Part shown: piece after piece, positions 40,057-49,332 of the stretch | How positions within the stretch are numbered: position 1 is the stretch's first letter | Layout: every line of letters starts with the position of its first letter | DNA from: a bacterium | GTDB lineage: Bacteria > Armatimonadota > Zipacnadia > Zipacnadales > Zipacnadaceae | Length of the DNA: 58,834 nucleotides | Assembly (NCBI GenBank): GCA_030615605.1 | Contig: JAUWYY010000013.1 | Coordinates: 1 to 58,834, forward strand | Direction: 5' to 3' | Position numbers and translations under genes: made by a program | Notes under the pieces: model-generated | Told to the model about the DNA's origin: nothing | Seen by the model: only the letters and a program-made list of their open reading frames with translations | The model's database searches: none

Positions 40057-41550
40057 TCAGAACCTGCGGGAACTCAGGGCGACCACCAGGAGGGGTACGA
40101 GCCCGTTTTTACCCAAAAAGAAGACAATATTGTCCGAGTCGCCTACCAGTATTACGAGGCATAGCAGGACCAGGAACGGAACGAGAACACCCCTGCTGTC
40201 CTCAGTGCCAATTCGATTCATCCAGCGTCTGATGCCGCCAACGATTATACCCCACAAAAGAAATGCAAACGGCACCCCGGCAGGCCCAAAATTTAGCATG
40301 CTCTCCCCGGCAAGGCTGTACACTCGCGAAGAGCTGTGGGTGGGGTTGTACGAGCCTATTCCATATTGAACTTCGGTACCCTCTTTTACCTTGGTGACCG
40401 GTCTTTCTGGCCAAATGAATCGAGGAATTGCCCGCGCGGCCCCGCCAAGATACGTGCGTCCCCAAGCATACTGGTAGTCACTCTCCGTTCGCATAAGTCT
40501 GTACAGCAGGAAAGCTTGCACATAGCTGCGGCTTAAATCCCCCAAAAGCACAGATTGTGGCGTCCGCCCCGTGCGTGCTTCGAGGTGTGCCACAGCACCC
40601 GGCTCTGAAAGTATAGTCAATGCCTCCCGCCCGACTCCCTTATAGAATCCGTACACATACATGAAAGCAACCAATAAGATGGCGAAAGCGTAGAGGAATC
40701 TGCGGGGTATCGGGCGTATCCAGAAATGAATAATGCCCAGGGCCCAGAAGACGGCCCACACGGTATTGCTGCGACTTCCACGCAGACCACCAAATAGCAT
40801 TTGTATACATACGAACACCACCATCAGCGACGCCAAGACGAACCAAGAGCGTAGATAAGCATGCTTACGGGCCAGAACAGCAAGAGTTATCATAAGCAGT
40901 ATGGGAAAGCTTTCTGACAGCATAAATACCCACCCCATGTTTGTGAAAGCACGCTGGGGGTCTACGTAACGTTGCTCGAAAGTTGCTACATACCCGCTGA
41001 GGCCGCCGTATGCCAGGAATACCACCAGTTGCAGGACGAACGCTATCAATAGAGCTGTTCCCATTACCAGTCGGAATCGTCGTTCATCAAATCGCCATAC
41101 AGTCTCCGTCCGAGGTCGGTTCCTGCGCACGAACACTACGCGGCGACCCCAGCGATAAGCGAGTAAGCCCAGAACGTTTAGTATTGCCATACCGCCCAGC
41201 CAAGGTCGCCAGTCGGGCGGTGGTGCCACGTAAAGCATCCGATACTCCCCCTGCACCTGGAAAAGGGGAGCCAAAAAGAAAAAGTGCACTCCCAAGAGGC
41301 CGATTATGCCAATGGGGTCGAAAACGTCTAATTTGCCCCGAACCCAGTCAATGGCGTCCTTGCCGATTAGGATACCGCATAAGGCAATCGGTACGATGAA
41401 CCAATGGTGGAAGCTGGCGGAACTGAGAGCGAAGGCGCAGGTAGTCAACCCGCAAAGCAAAACTGCAATGAGCCAACTGCTTTCCATAGGGTACAGCCGA
41501 CTTCTTGCCCCTAGGCTGGGAATTCTCAAACTGACTACTCTCTCAGCCAC
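40057..41550 (-). CDS. Wzy-like O-antigen/exopolysaccharide polymerase candidate
   Basis: 497 residues from GTG 41550 (GGAGGAAG about 8 nt upstream), overlapping the preceding GT gene by 8 bp. There are about eleven hydrophobic helices spread over the whole length. A large hydrophilic loop near residues 310-400 (GRTPQSVLLGDLSRSYVQAF, RTYLGGAARAIPRFIWPERP) is typical of EpsG/Wzy/O-antigen-polymerase-like proteins, whose sequences vary widely. Location in the locus supports polymerisation of lipid-linked repeat units on the periplasmic face. An O-antigen ligase role cannot be excluded. Confidence 0.75.
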   Translation of the reverse strand: MAERVVSLRIPSLGARSRLYPMESSWLIAVLLCGLTTCAFALSSASFHHWFIVPIALCGILIGKDAIDWVRGKLDVFDPIGIIGLLGVHFFFLAPLFQVQGEYRMLYVAPPPDWRPWLGGMAILNVLGLLAYRWGRRVVFVRRNRPRTETVWRFDERRFRLVMGTALLIAFVLQLVVFLAYGGLSGYVATFEQRYVDPQRAFTNMGWVFMLSESFPILLMITLAVLARKHAYLRSWFVLASLMVVFVCIQMLFGGLRGSRSNTVWAVFWALGIIHFWIRPIPRRFLYAFAILLVAFMYVYGFYKGVGREALTILSEPGAVAHLEARTGRTPQSVLLGDLSRSYVQAFLLYRLMRTESDYQYAWGRTYLGGAARAIPRFIWPERPVTKVKEGTEVQYGIGSYNPTHSSSRVYSLAGESMLNFGPAGVPFAFLLWGIIVGGIRRWMNRIGTEDSRGVLVPFLVLLCLVILVGDSDNIVFFLGKNGLVPLLVVALSSRRF

Positions 41551-42685
41551 AGTAGACTTCCTCCAGCTTTGCCACCGATGCCTGTACATTGAAGGGACTC
41601 TGTTGCACCAGGGCCAACGCTTCAGTAGGTGTCAGACTGCTTGTCGCCTGGCTAGAAGATAGGACTGCCTCGGCCCAGTCCGATGGCGTTTGCGATAATG
41701 ACAGCCGCCGAAGCAGCGGCTCGACTACATCCGCTTCCTCAGGGACGACATCCGAAAACACGCAAGGCAATCGAGCCGCTTGTGCTTCAATCAGTACTAA
41801 CCCCAGCCCCTCATATAATGAGGGAAACAGGAACACATCCATACCGCCCCTCATCAGGCGAGGAACGTCCTCGCGCACGCCGGCAAAGATCACCCGGCCA
41901 GCCAAGCCTATGTTGTGCACTTTCTGCTCTATGCTGGGGCGCAAGGGACCGTCACCAACCAGCAACAGCCAGGCCCGCGGCTCGCGTTTCACAACCTCAG
42001 CGAAGACGTCAATTAGAAAAGTATGATTCTTCGGTTCAGCGAACCTTCCCACGTGACCGACTACGAATGCGTCGGCTGGGATGCTCAGTTCACGACGCAA
42101 CTCCTGAGAATCAACCTTCTGCTCGAAGGGTTCTAAGTCAATCCCATAGTACAAGACCTGCCAGCGCCGGTCCGTCTCCCAGTTTGTTCCAAAGAGAGCC
42201 ATCGCTGCCTTCCGACTACAGGCCAAGCCAACAGTTGCATAACGCGTAATCCACCGCTTCATCAACCCCAAATATAGCCGACGCGGTAGGTGGGTACGAG
42301 CCTCAATCAAGGAGGTGTGGCTGTGCGCAATGCGCACCGGTACATCTGCCTGGTGGGCCAGGCGCAACACGAACCCGCTGTAATGGTGCACATGACTGTG
42401 TACAATGTCATAAGGCCCCTGCTGGCGCAGGATTCTGAGGAAGTTCCGGGCATATTGCACAGGCCGCCGGGGCGAAAGACAAGGGATGATTCCTGAGCCA
42501 AGCGCCCGAATTTCCTCGTCATAGGCACATTCGCTAGTGGTATGCACCAGGAAATCCATTGGGAACTGATCGCGGTCTATATGCCGCAGCACATGCATCA
42601 GCCAGGTCTCGACGCCACCTTGGTTCATGCCGCCCACTACATGGAGACTCCGAATTGGAGACTTTTCGTCACTGCAGAGAACCAT
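41543..42685 (-). CDS. Glycosyltransferase family 4 (EpsF-like)
   Basis: 380 residues from ATG 42685 (GAGGAG 8 nt upstream; a GTG three codons earlier is too close to it). N-terminal HVVGGMNQGGVETWLMHVLR, VHSHVHHYSGFVLRLAHQA, then VRIAHSHTS. The donor domain has VVGHVGRFAEPKNHTFLIDV, MDVFLFPSLYEGLGLVLIEA with the E-x7-E pair, and CVFSDVVPEEAD. This matches the EpsF/CapM-type retaining transferases. A 37 codon relic with the same N-terminus lies at 44037-44150, so a paralogue once stood there. Confidence 0.9.
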   Translation of the reverse strand: MVLCSDEKSPIRSLHVVGGMNQGGVETWLMHVLRHIDRDQFPMDFLVHTTSECAYDEEIRALGSGIIPCLSPRRPVQYARNFLRILRQQGPYDIVHSHVHHYSGFVLRLAHQADVPVRIAHSHTSLIEARTHLPRRLYLGLMKRWITRYATVGLACSRKAAMALFGTNWETDRRWQVLYYGIDLEPFEQKVDSQELRRELSIPADAFVVGHVGRFAEPKNHTFLIDVFAEVVKREPRAWLLLVGDGPLRPSIEQKVHNIGLAGRVIFAGVREDVPRLMRGGMDVFLFPSLYEGLGLVLIEAQAARLPCVFSDVVPEEADVVEPLLRRLSLSQTPSDWAEAVLSSSQATSSLTPTEALALVQQSPFNVQASVAKLEEVYCG

Positions 42686-42992
42686 CAGCGCCACTCCTCA
42701 CTGTACTTTGCGTAGAACACATCATACTAGTGGCCTGGTGTAGCATTGGCAGACACTCGATCACGGAAAAGTCCACCCGGCCAGCGGATTCTCACCAGAC
42801 GCGTCTATGATCCTGACGGGTCAATTGCCCTCTAGTGATATTCCTTTCGCGCCGGTGTCTTCACCCGTCTCTCGCTCGTCCTACGCCGATCACCAGGTCT
42901 CCTCGTTAAGAGCCATTTACAACCAATAGGTCCACTCTGTGAATGAGAAAGGCCTAACTCGTATTCTCGTATCCCGTGACCACATCTACCAT
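42686..42992. other. Gene-free stretch inside the locus
   Basis: About 300 bp between the epimerase stop and the GT4 start. No gene or repeat is recognised. It may carry an internal promoter for the downstream GT4-Wzy-pyruvyl transferase group. Confidence 0.35.
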
Positions 42993-43985
42993 TCACAGGT
43001 CCGGCGTCTGGACTGACTCCGTCCGGATTTTTAGGTACTCACATATGTCTGTAATTATCCTATCTAGCGACAGTTGTAGCTGAAACCCAGTCAATTGAGT
43101 CAGAAGAGAAATGTCCGGCATCCGCTGTGCCATGTCCTCAAAGCCCTCACCATACGCTTCGTTATACCCGATGTACGTTATTTGAGAAGTAGTTCCAGGC
43201 ACCAGTTGGATCACGCGCTCGGCCAGTTCATTAATAGAGTACTCCTTGGTATTGCCAATATTCACAACTTGTCCCGTCGCTAACTCGTTCTGAGTGAGGC
43301 GCATTACCGCCTCGACACAATCGCTGACATGCATAAAGCAGCGCTTCTGGGTGCCGTCGCCGTAAACCGTTAGCGGCTCGTTGTTCATCGCTTGTTGGAC
43401 GAACGTCGGCAGAACCATTCCCCACTGACCAGTCTGCCGCGGACCGCTAACGTTGAAAAAGCGCGCGACAGTCACCTGCAAGTTCTTCTTATTATGGTAC
43501 GCTAGAGCCCAGAATTCATCAAGCATCTTTGCGCATGCATAAAGCCACCGCCACTTCTTCACGGGCCCGATGATACTTGGTCTATCCTCGGTTAAGGCGT
43601 ATGCCCCTTGTTTACCGTAAACCTCGGACGTTGACGCAAAGAAAACGGGGACGTCGTATTTGTAAGCCGTCTCAAGAACTACCGCAGTGCCATGGACCAG
43701 GACCTCTAGCGACGTCAGCGGCTGGTTCATAATGCGTTTTACACCGACCGCAGCAGCGAGATGGTAGCAGTAGTCAGCTTCTGCCATTCCAGGGTCCACC
43801 AGATCACGATTGGCCACGTCGCCTTCAACAAAAGCAAAATCTGGTCTGTCCAGCAGATCTTCTATGTTCGTAATGGACCCTGTGGACAGGTCATCGATAA
43901 CGGTGACCACGTGGGCCCGCTCAAGGAGCTCTTCAACAAGATGAGAACCGATAAAGCCTGCACCGCCAGTTACTAGTGCGTGCAT
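42993..43985 (-). CDS. NAD-dependent nucleotide-sugar epimerase/dehydratase (extended SDR)
   Basis: 330 residues. GGAGFIGSH (7-15) binds NAD, ASTSEVYGKQG holds the catalytic Ser, and Y149-x3-K153 is in WLYACAKMLDE. FFNVSGPRQTGQWGMVLPTF and VYGDGTQKRCFMHVSD are shared by UDP-glucose 4-epimerase and UXS-like enzymes. The longer insertion GPVKKWRWLYACAK is unlike classic GalE. The exact reaction is not decided by sequence. It provides an activated sugar for the repeat unit. Confidence 0.83.
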   Translation of the reverse strand: MHALVTGGAGFIGSHLVEELLERAHVVTVIDDLSTGSITNIEDLLDRPDFAFVEGDVANRDLVDPGMAEADYCYHLAAAVGVKRIMNQPLTSLEVLVHGTAVVLETAYKYDVPVFFASTSEVYGKQGAYALTEDRPSIIGPVKKWRWLYACAKMLDEFWALAYHNKKNLQVTVARFFNVSGPRQTGQWGMVLPTFVQQAMNNEPLTVYGDGTQKRCFMHVSDCVEAVMRLTQNELATGQVVNIGNTKEYSINELAERVIQLVPGTTSQITYIGYNEAYGEGFEDMAQRMPDISLLTQLTGFQLQLSLDRIITDICEYLKIRTESVQTPDL

Positions 43986-44036
43986 ACGCTACGCCCTTTC
44001 TCGTTGACTTTGCGTCACATTCGCCGGCCTCTTACT

Positions 44037-44150
44037 CTAAGACTGTTCACGGTCTATGTGCCGCTGTACATGCGTTATCCAGGTCTCCACGCCCCCGCGG
44101 TTCATGCCGCCAACAACCTGCAGTACGCGGGCAGCTCTCTTCTCACTCAC
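44037..44150 (-). pseudogene. Glycosyltransferase family 4 N-terminal relic
   Basis: 37 codons from a GTG: VLQVVGGMNRGGVETWITHV, then QRHIDREQ and a stop. It clearly matches the N-terminus of the GT4 at 41543-42685 (HVVGGMNQGGVETWLMHVLR HIDRDQ). Its start overlaps the end of the methyltransferase gene, as expected for a formerly coupled gene. The rest of the gene was replaced by the epimerase. Confidence 0.75.
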
Positions 44151-44889
44151 GGTTGTGGTTGTCCTTTCTGAAACCAACCGCGCACACGTTACTCGTGAAG
44201 ACATCTTCTAGGCCGCGCCCACAAATACGGAAGACTGCCTGGTGAACCAGTGCCTCTACCGCCAGGCGCAGACGGCCGCGCAGCCTGGGGCTGCGAATTG
44301 GCACGACTCGGCAGTCCTGTAGGCCGCCTGCTTCCAGCAACTGGAGTAGGGACGTGCGAGTAAAAATGCGTGCGTGAGTGATGTCCATATACCGCGAATA
44401 GCTCGCCGCCAAGTTGGCGGCGTTGGGAACGCGGCAGTAGAAAAAGCCGCCTGGTAACAGAGCACTACATGCAGCCTCAACCCACTCCAAGCACAGGTCC
44501 AGCTCCGGCAGGTGTTCCAGCGTGTCTATACAAAAGATCGCTCCGAAGGTGTCTGGGTTTTCTCGCAGGCATTCCAGCCCGTCTTGGCAATAGATCTCCA
44601 CGTTAGGAAGGCCCTTCCAGACAACTTCAACTTGAGAAGATGAACTGTCAACGCCCACTGGGATTATATGCGACTGCCGAGACAGCCAATGCAGAAAAAT
44701 GCCCGTTCCGCACCCCAGGTCCAGGACTCGACTGCCGGGCTCCAGAGAAGCCAGAAGATCCCCCAGCATCAGTTGCATCCCCTCGGCGTACCCCGACCGA
44801 AACGTCTGCGGCTCGACGCCTCTCCTGGTGTTGACTCGTTGATAATGGCGCAGATAAGATTCAGTTGCTCGTCGGCGTAGTTCGCTCAT
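44143..44889 (-). CDS. SAM-dependent methyltransferase (class I)
   Basis: 248 residues. Motif I VLDLGCGTGIFLHWLSRQ (about 55-72), then VGVDSSSSQVE, IFCIDTLEHLPELD and LLPGGFFYCRVPN complete a Methyltransf_11/23 fold. The last ~80 residues form the usual C-terminal cap. It probably O- or N-methylates a sugar of the exopolysaccharide. It overlaps the Wzx gene by 29 bp. Confidence 0.87.
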   Translation of the reverse strand: MSELRRRATESYLRHYQRVNTRRGVEPQTFRSGYAEGMQLMLGDLLASLEPGSRVLDLGCGTGIFLHWLSRQSHIIPVGVDSSSSQVEVVWKGLPNVEIYCQDGLECLRENPDTFGAIFCIDTLEHLPELDLCLEWVEAACSALLPGGFFYCRVPNAANLAASYSRYMDITHARIFTRTSLLQLLEAGGLQDCRVVPIRSPRLRGRLRLAVEALVHQAVFRICGRGLEDVFTSNVCAVGFRKDNHNRE

Positions 44890-46270
44890 GATACACTTTC
44901 CTTATCATTACGAAAATAACGACGCCGGCCCCGCACTGGGCGAAGAACGTTCCGGCAACTGCCCACGCCGCTCCTATTAGCCCAAAGGCCGGAATCAACA
45001 GCGCCGATAAGCCCAGCGCAATCGCGGTAACCGTGCCGTAGGGGATGATAAACTTGCTGAAGGCCCGGGTTGCTGTGACACCATAACCGAGAAAACTGCC
45101 TACATATCCAATCCCTCCGGCCACCATCAGCCAGAAGAACACGCCAGCTTGCTGAGCGTATTCTGACGTGTAAAGCAACGTCAGAAGCTCTCGTCCTGCT
45201 AGTGCAGCTATCAGAACACCTGCAGCTCCCAGCAACACACCGATACCCACCATCTTCATCACCAGATTGCGGAAGGCAACAGCATTACCCGCTGCATAAT
45301 ACTTGGCTAGCCGCGGGGTAGCCGATTGTCCCAGTGCCCCAACTACCATTCCGCCCGCAACCATCAGGTAAGCCATGGCGGCGAAGATGCCCAGCTGTCG
45401 TTCCCCCAGATAATGCTCAATGAAATAACGCGGGATGTTCGCGTTGAGCGAGATCAGCATCATCACCAGGCCCAGAGGCAAGGCCAGCCAGACCAGGCGC
45501 GGCAATATCTCCCGCACCCACCTCGGACGTAAGACCTGCCACCGGTTGAGCTTAGGATTAGCATCACGGACCTGCAGAATTAGGGCGCCACTGCCTATAT
45601 CATAGATTAGCAGCACTAACGCCCAGGTGACCGCCAGCCCCAGGACCCCCAACAAAACGCTGTGCGTTAGATAGACCGTGGCGCCGAATACCACCAAAGA
45701 CAAAGGGCCCTTGATCATCATGGATTTGGCAATGCGATCCATGCGTTCATGCTGCTGCAGCAAACCGTAGAACACGTCGCTAAGGGCCTGGAACGACTTG
45801 GCCAAGCCCACCGCCAGGATGACCGAGGTCGTCACTGAGTTGTAGCCGACCAGTGCGATTCCGGCAATGACCACCAGGGCCAGCCCGGTCATCAAAAGCC
45901 GCAAGCCCAGGTAATCGCCGAACTGGTACTCGCCCCGGGCGTCAGTGGCCTGCACGGCCCGCAACTGCAAATTGGTAAACATCACGACCGGCGCGCAGAC
46001 AGCTAACCCCAAGGCGAATTGCCCCACCGCCTCCGGCGAGGTCAGCTTGGCCAGAACTACCAGCATGCCCCACTGACAAGCCTGGTAAACCCCGTTCCCG
46101 ACAAAAGTCCAGGAGAAGTTCTGCTTCAAGGACAGCGGCGGCAGCCAGGGTTGTACATCGGCCACCACTTCAGCCGAGTTGGCTAACGGAGCCGCACTGT
46201 CCGCCTGGCAGCTTCGAGTGTCCCCAGCGGTCTCTACCTGTGTCGGCTTTTGTCGCATATCGCTGGTCAA
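44861..46270 (-). CDS. Wzx-like oligosaccharide flippase (MOP superfamily)
   Basis: 469 residues from TTG 46270 (AGGA upstream); ATG 46258 is possible. After ~45 polar residues there are about twelve to fourteen hydrophobic helices, beginning FSWTFVGNGVYQACQWGMLV. The last ones are GAAWAVAGTFFAQCGAGVVI. The pattern of early GN-x-VYQ-x2-QWG and ADARGEYQFGDYLGLRLL is that of polysaccharide_synt-type flippases. It moves the lipid-linked repeat unit across the inner membrane for Wzy. It has no neighbours typical of teichoic acid export. Confidence 0.87.
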   Translation of the reverse strand: MTSDMRQKPTQVETAGDTRSCQADSAAPLANSAEVVADVQPWLPPLSLKQNFSWTFVGNGVYQACQWGMLVVLAKLTSPEAVGQFALGLAVCAPVVMFTNLQLRAVQATDARGEYQFGDYLGLRLLMTGLALVVIAGIALVGYNSVTTSVILAVGLAKSFQALSDVFYGLLQQHERMDRIAKSMMIKGPLSLVVFGATVYLTHSVLLGVLGLAVTWALVLLIYDIGSGALILQVRDANPKLNRWQVLRPRWVREILPRLVWLALPLGLVMMLISLNANIPRYFIEHYLGERQLGIFAAMAYLMVAGGMVVGALGQSATPRLAKYYAAGNAVAFRNLVMKMVGIGVLLGAAGVLIAALAGRELLTLLYTSEYAQQAGVFFWLMVAGGIGYVGSFLGYGVTATRAFSKFIIPYGTVTAIALGLSALLIPAFGLIGAAWAVAGTFFAQCGAGVVIFVMIRKVYHERTTPTSN

Positions 46271-46359
46271 ATGTCAGTCCTGGGGTGATGCTGCAACTGT
46301 CCAACTGACCACACGGGTAGCCATTGCACTACCAGTGCGGCTCAGAGCACAACCCCTGG

Positions 46360-46479
46360 TCAAATGTGCGCAAAGTCATCGAGGTGTTCCCGATACCACT
46401 CGACAGTCCACCTGATCCCTTCGTCAAGCTCCACTGTTTGCTGATAGTGCAAAAGCTTTTCGGCCCTGCGCAGCTATAC
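46360..46479 (-). pseudogene. SDR epimerase/dehydratase C-terminal relic
   Basis: The minus frame RAEKLLHYQQTVELDEGIRW, then TVEWYREHLDDFAHI and a stop, is the usual C-terminus of nucleotide-sugar epimerases (xxLEEGIRxTxEWYRxx). No upstream part remains. It lies between the Wzx gene and the TM-SDR fusion, where an exchanged gene may once have been. Confidence 0.6.
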
Positions 46480-46494
46480 AAATAGAGGCCTGCG

Positions 46495-48090
46495 TCAATC
46501 ACTACCCACATGGGGTCCGGCAAAACTGCCTTCGCTTGCGATCAGCATTTCCGCCCAGCCATCCTCGGGCACCAGAATGTCTTTGCCCGATTTGCTCAAG
46601 AATTGCACGTTGCTGTACTCCAGCGCTTGGTAGTCCTTCGCCAGACCACCTCCGAGAGCCTCAGCAACTTGCCTCACGCCATCCTCAAGCGTCCATTGGG
46701 GTGTGAAGTTCAGCCTATTGCGAGCCTTGGCGAAACCTACGCGATAGTTGCGGCAGTCTTCATCCGAACCGAGTTCCAGTATCTCGGCATCCGGCACAAC
46801 GCGCTGAATGGCTTCTCCTACCTCCCTCAAAGTACAGTTTTCGTCATCGCCGCCTATGTTGAAAACCTGGTTGTGAACTTGAAGTCGAGCAGCTTCCAGC
46901 GCAAGAAGTATGGCACGCGCGACGTCGCCCACATGGACAAACGGGCGCCATTGGTCGCCACCATAAAGCGTGATTTTCTGCTCGTAGACGGCTTTGGCTG
47001 TGAGCAAGTTAACAACCAGATCAAATCGCATACGCTTGGAAACCCCGTAAATTGTTCCAAACCGCAGGATAACAGGCGCGAATGTGGTGCTGGCCATCTG
47101 GCCGAGTATCTTTTCACAGGCCACCTTACTGGCGGCATACACTGAAATAGGACTTAGGGCGGAGTGCTCATCCAGGATTTCGTTGCTTGCCCCGTAAACA
47201 GAGCAGGTACTGGCGAAGATAAAGCGCCCAACGCCACTGCCCTTCGCCGCCTCCGCAATCATGCGTGTGGCCACTAAATTGACTTCTCTCGTCACTTGTT
47301 CATTTAGCGCACAAGCGGGGTCACCGACAATGGCGCCTAGGTGGATGACCGTGTCTACTCCCTGCATCGCATTTACAACCACATCTACGTGGCGAAAGTC
47401 ACCTTCGACTATGTCTAAATGGGGGTGATCTAGTAAATCAGCCGTCCCTTTTTTGCCATAGACAAACAAATCCAGGAGGCGAACGCGATAGCCTTTTGCC
47501 AGCAATTTCGGCAGCAGTGTTGAGCCGATGTACCCAGCTCCACCAATTAGTAAGACTAAACGGGGCGGCATATTCACGCCCCGGGGGATTTGTCGCAGTT
47601 GCCAAGCCGCCAACCTTTTCCACGCCGCGGACCATACTCTCGTGCCTAATAGGAGAGCAACACTGATTAAGTAAGAGCCGAAAAGCACGCTGCGAGGAGC
47701 AGCGAACAAGCTGGGCGCAACATAGTTTGCTGCAGCGAAGATAAGATAGGAGACAGTGACTGCTTGGATGATCACCATCGCCTTAAACCGGCTTTGATAG
47801 GCCCGTCCATGTGTGTAAAAGCCACTAAGGTAGAAAACGATCATCCCGGTGAGCACCAGAAGCCCCACATTATTACCATAGGCCGTTGAGTACGCCCCCA
47901 GAAGGCGCCTCGCAGATGGGACGTCAAGAACCGGAGTACTTGTCGCCACGACGTAACGGATGACATATGCAACCGCCAGCGAGAAACTGAGCATAATCGC
48001 GTCTGCTGACACACGCAGCAGCACCTCGTCCGTTACGTGCCTTCTCAGAGTCTGTTTCACTTGGTGCCACCGATTCCCTTTGTCGGTCAT
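46495..48090 (-). CDS. Membrane-anchored NAD-dependent epimerase/dehydratase (TM-SDR fusion)
   Basis: 531 residues; the ATG follows the DegT gene stop by 5 bp. Residues about 25-155 hold four hydrophobic helices (AIMLSFSLAVAYVIRYV, GLLVLTGMIVFYLSGFY, MVIIQAVTVSYLIFAA, VLFGSYLISVALLLG), like the membrane start of CapD/WbpM-type or sugar transferase proteins. From residue 178 an extended SDR begins: GGAGYIGS (183-190), ASTCSVYGAS, YAASKVACE with the Tyr-x3-Lys, and WRPFVHVGDVARA. CapD-type proteins usually have a CoA_binding_3 region between the membrane part and SDR; this one joins directly. It probably modifies a nucleotide or lipid-linked sugar at the membrane. Confidence 0.82.
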   Translation of the reverse strand: MTDKGNRWHQVKQTLRRHVTDEVLLRVSADAIMLSFSLAVAYVIRYVVATSTPVLDVPSARRLLGAYSTAYGNNVGLLVLTGMIVFYLSGFYTHGRAYQSRFKAMVIIQAVTVSYLIFAAANYVAPSLFAAPRSVLFGSYLISVALLLGTRVWSAAWKRLAAWQLRQIPRGVNMPPRLVLLIGGAGYIGSTLLPKLLAKGYRVRLLDLFVYGKKGTADLLDHPHLDIVEGDFRHVDVVVNAMQGVDTVIHLGAIVGDPACALNEQVTREVNLVATRMIAEAAKGSGVGRFIFASTCSVYGASNEILDEHSALSPISVYAASKVACEKILGQMASTTFAPVILRFGTIYGVSKRMRFDLVVNLLTAKAVYEQKITLYGGDQWRPFVHVGDVARAILLALEAARLQVHNQVFNIGGDDENCTLREVGEAIQRVVPDAEILELGSDEDCRNYRVGFAKARNRLNFTPQWTLEDGVRQVAEALGGGLAKDYQALEYSNVQFLSKSGKDILVPEDGWAEMLIASEGSFAGPHVGSD

Positions 48091-48094
48091 GGTC

Positions 48095-49309
48095 CTACTT
48101 TGTGTCAGGGGTAGCCACTTCTAGCACTTTTTCAACTGCTCGGCAGGTATCTACCATATCCTCTGCCGAAAGCGTGGGATGTACCAGAAACATCAAACTC
48201 GCCTCACCCAGTTCCTTGGCGACTGGGAGACGTGTCGGCGGTCGCAAACTTACCTCGAATGCCTTCTCCAGATAAATCTCGCTGCAAACTCCACTGAAAC
48301 ATGGTATCCCCTCCGCCGAAACTGCAGTTATGATTCGATCTCTATCCCAACCCCGCGTGAGATGGTCAGGCCGGACGAAGACATAGTATTTGTAGTACGA
48401 GTGATACACATCTTCTGGCGGCGGCGTAACCCGCAAAGCAGGTAATTGTGCGAAATGGCTGGTTAATACAGCAGCGTTGTTGCGGCGAGTCTCTACCCAA
48501 GCAGGCAGCTTGCGCAACAAAACGCGACCCATGGCAGACTGCATTTCTGTCATGCGCCAGTTGGTGCCGAAATTCTCGTGCAGCCAGCGGAAGCCCGGTG
48601 GGTGCGAACGCCGAAAGACCGCATCATAGCTCTTGCCATGGTCTTTGAAGCTCCAGGCCCGCTCGTAAGTCTGTTCGTCATTAGTTACGACCATTCCTCC
48701 CTCGCCGCCGGTAGTGATGATTTTATCCTGACAGAAGGAGAAGGCGGCAATATCCCCCATTGATCCGGCAGGCCGCCCTTTGTAAAGCGCGCCATGGGCC
48801 TGAGCACAATCCTCTATAACCTTCAAACCAGATTCGTTGGCCAACTTCAGGATCGGGTCCATATCGCAAGGCCAGCCGGCCAGGTGAACGCAGATGATCG
48901 CTCTCGTGTTTGGCGTCAAAGCTGCTTGAATCGTCTCTGCCGTTACGTTCTGGCTGACCGGATCTACATCGGCCATCACTGGCGTAGCTCCGCACATTAC
49001 GATAGAGCTGGCGGAGGCGATGAAGGTGCGACTGGTAACGACTACCTCGTCTCCCGGCCCAATCCCGATAGCGCGCAAGGCCAATTCCAGTGCCACAGTG
49101 CCGTTGGCCACGGCTACCCCGTACTTACAGCCTACAGCCTCTGCGAATTCCTTTTCAAACTGGCTTCCTTCCTCGCCGGTCCAGTAGTTAACCTTACCCA
49201 AGCGAAGTACTCTTGTAGCCGCCTCGATCACGTCCTCTGGAAAGTGCGGCCAAGGAGCAAAAGGGGCTGTGCGAATTGGTTTTCCACCGTCAATTGCGAG
49301 CGGAGCCAT
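48095..49309 (-). CDS. DegT/DnrJ/EryC1/StrS sugar aminotransferase
   Basis: 404 residues from ATG 49309. The start MAPLAIDGGKPIRTAPFAPW is the standard N-terminus; the frame is open to 49420. PLP-binding elements are complete: NGTVALELALRA, HLAGWPCDMDPIL, IEDCAQAHGA, and the Schiff-base K196 in FSFCQDKIITTGGEGG. The C-terminal part has FKDHGKSYD, then GTNWRMTEMQSAMG. It transfers an amino group to a keto sugar made by an SDR dehydratase. A relic of a second copy lies at 50075-50179, upstream of the next methyltransferase. Confidence 0.92.
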   Translation of the reverse strand: MAPLAIDGGKPIRTAPFAPWPHFPEDVIEAATRVLRLGKVNYWTGEEGSQFEKEFAEAVGCKYGVAVANGTVALELALRAIGIGPGDEVVVTSRTFIASASSIVMCGATPVMADVDPVSQNVTAETIQAALTPNTRAIICVHLAGWPCDMDPILKLANESGLKVIEDCAQAHGALYKGRPAGSMGDIAAFSFCQDKIITTGGEGGMVVTNDEQTYERAWSFKDHGKSYDAVFRRSHPPGFRWLHENFGTNWRMTEMQSAMGRVLLRKLPAWVETRRNNAAVLTSHFAQLPALRVTPPPEDVYHSYYKYYVFVRPDHLTRGWDRDRIITAVSAEGIPCFSGVCSEIYLEKAFEVSLRPPTRLPVAKELGEASLMFLVHPTLSAEDMVDTCRAVEKVLEVATPDTK

Positions 49310-49332
49310 CTCTTGCAAATCACCGCGTTGGG

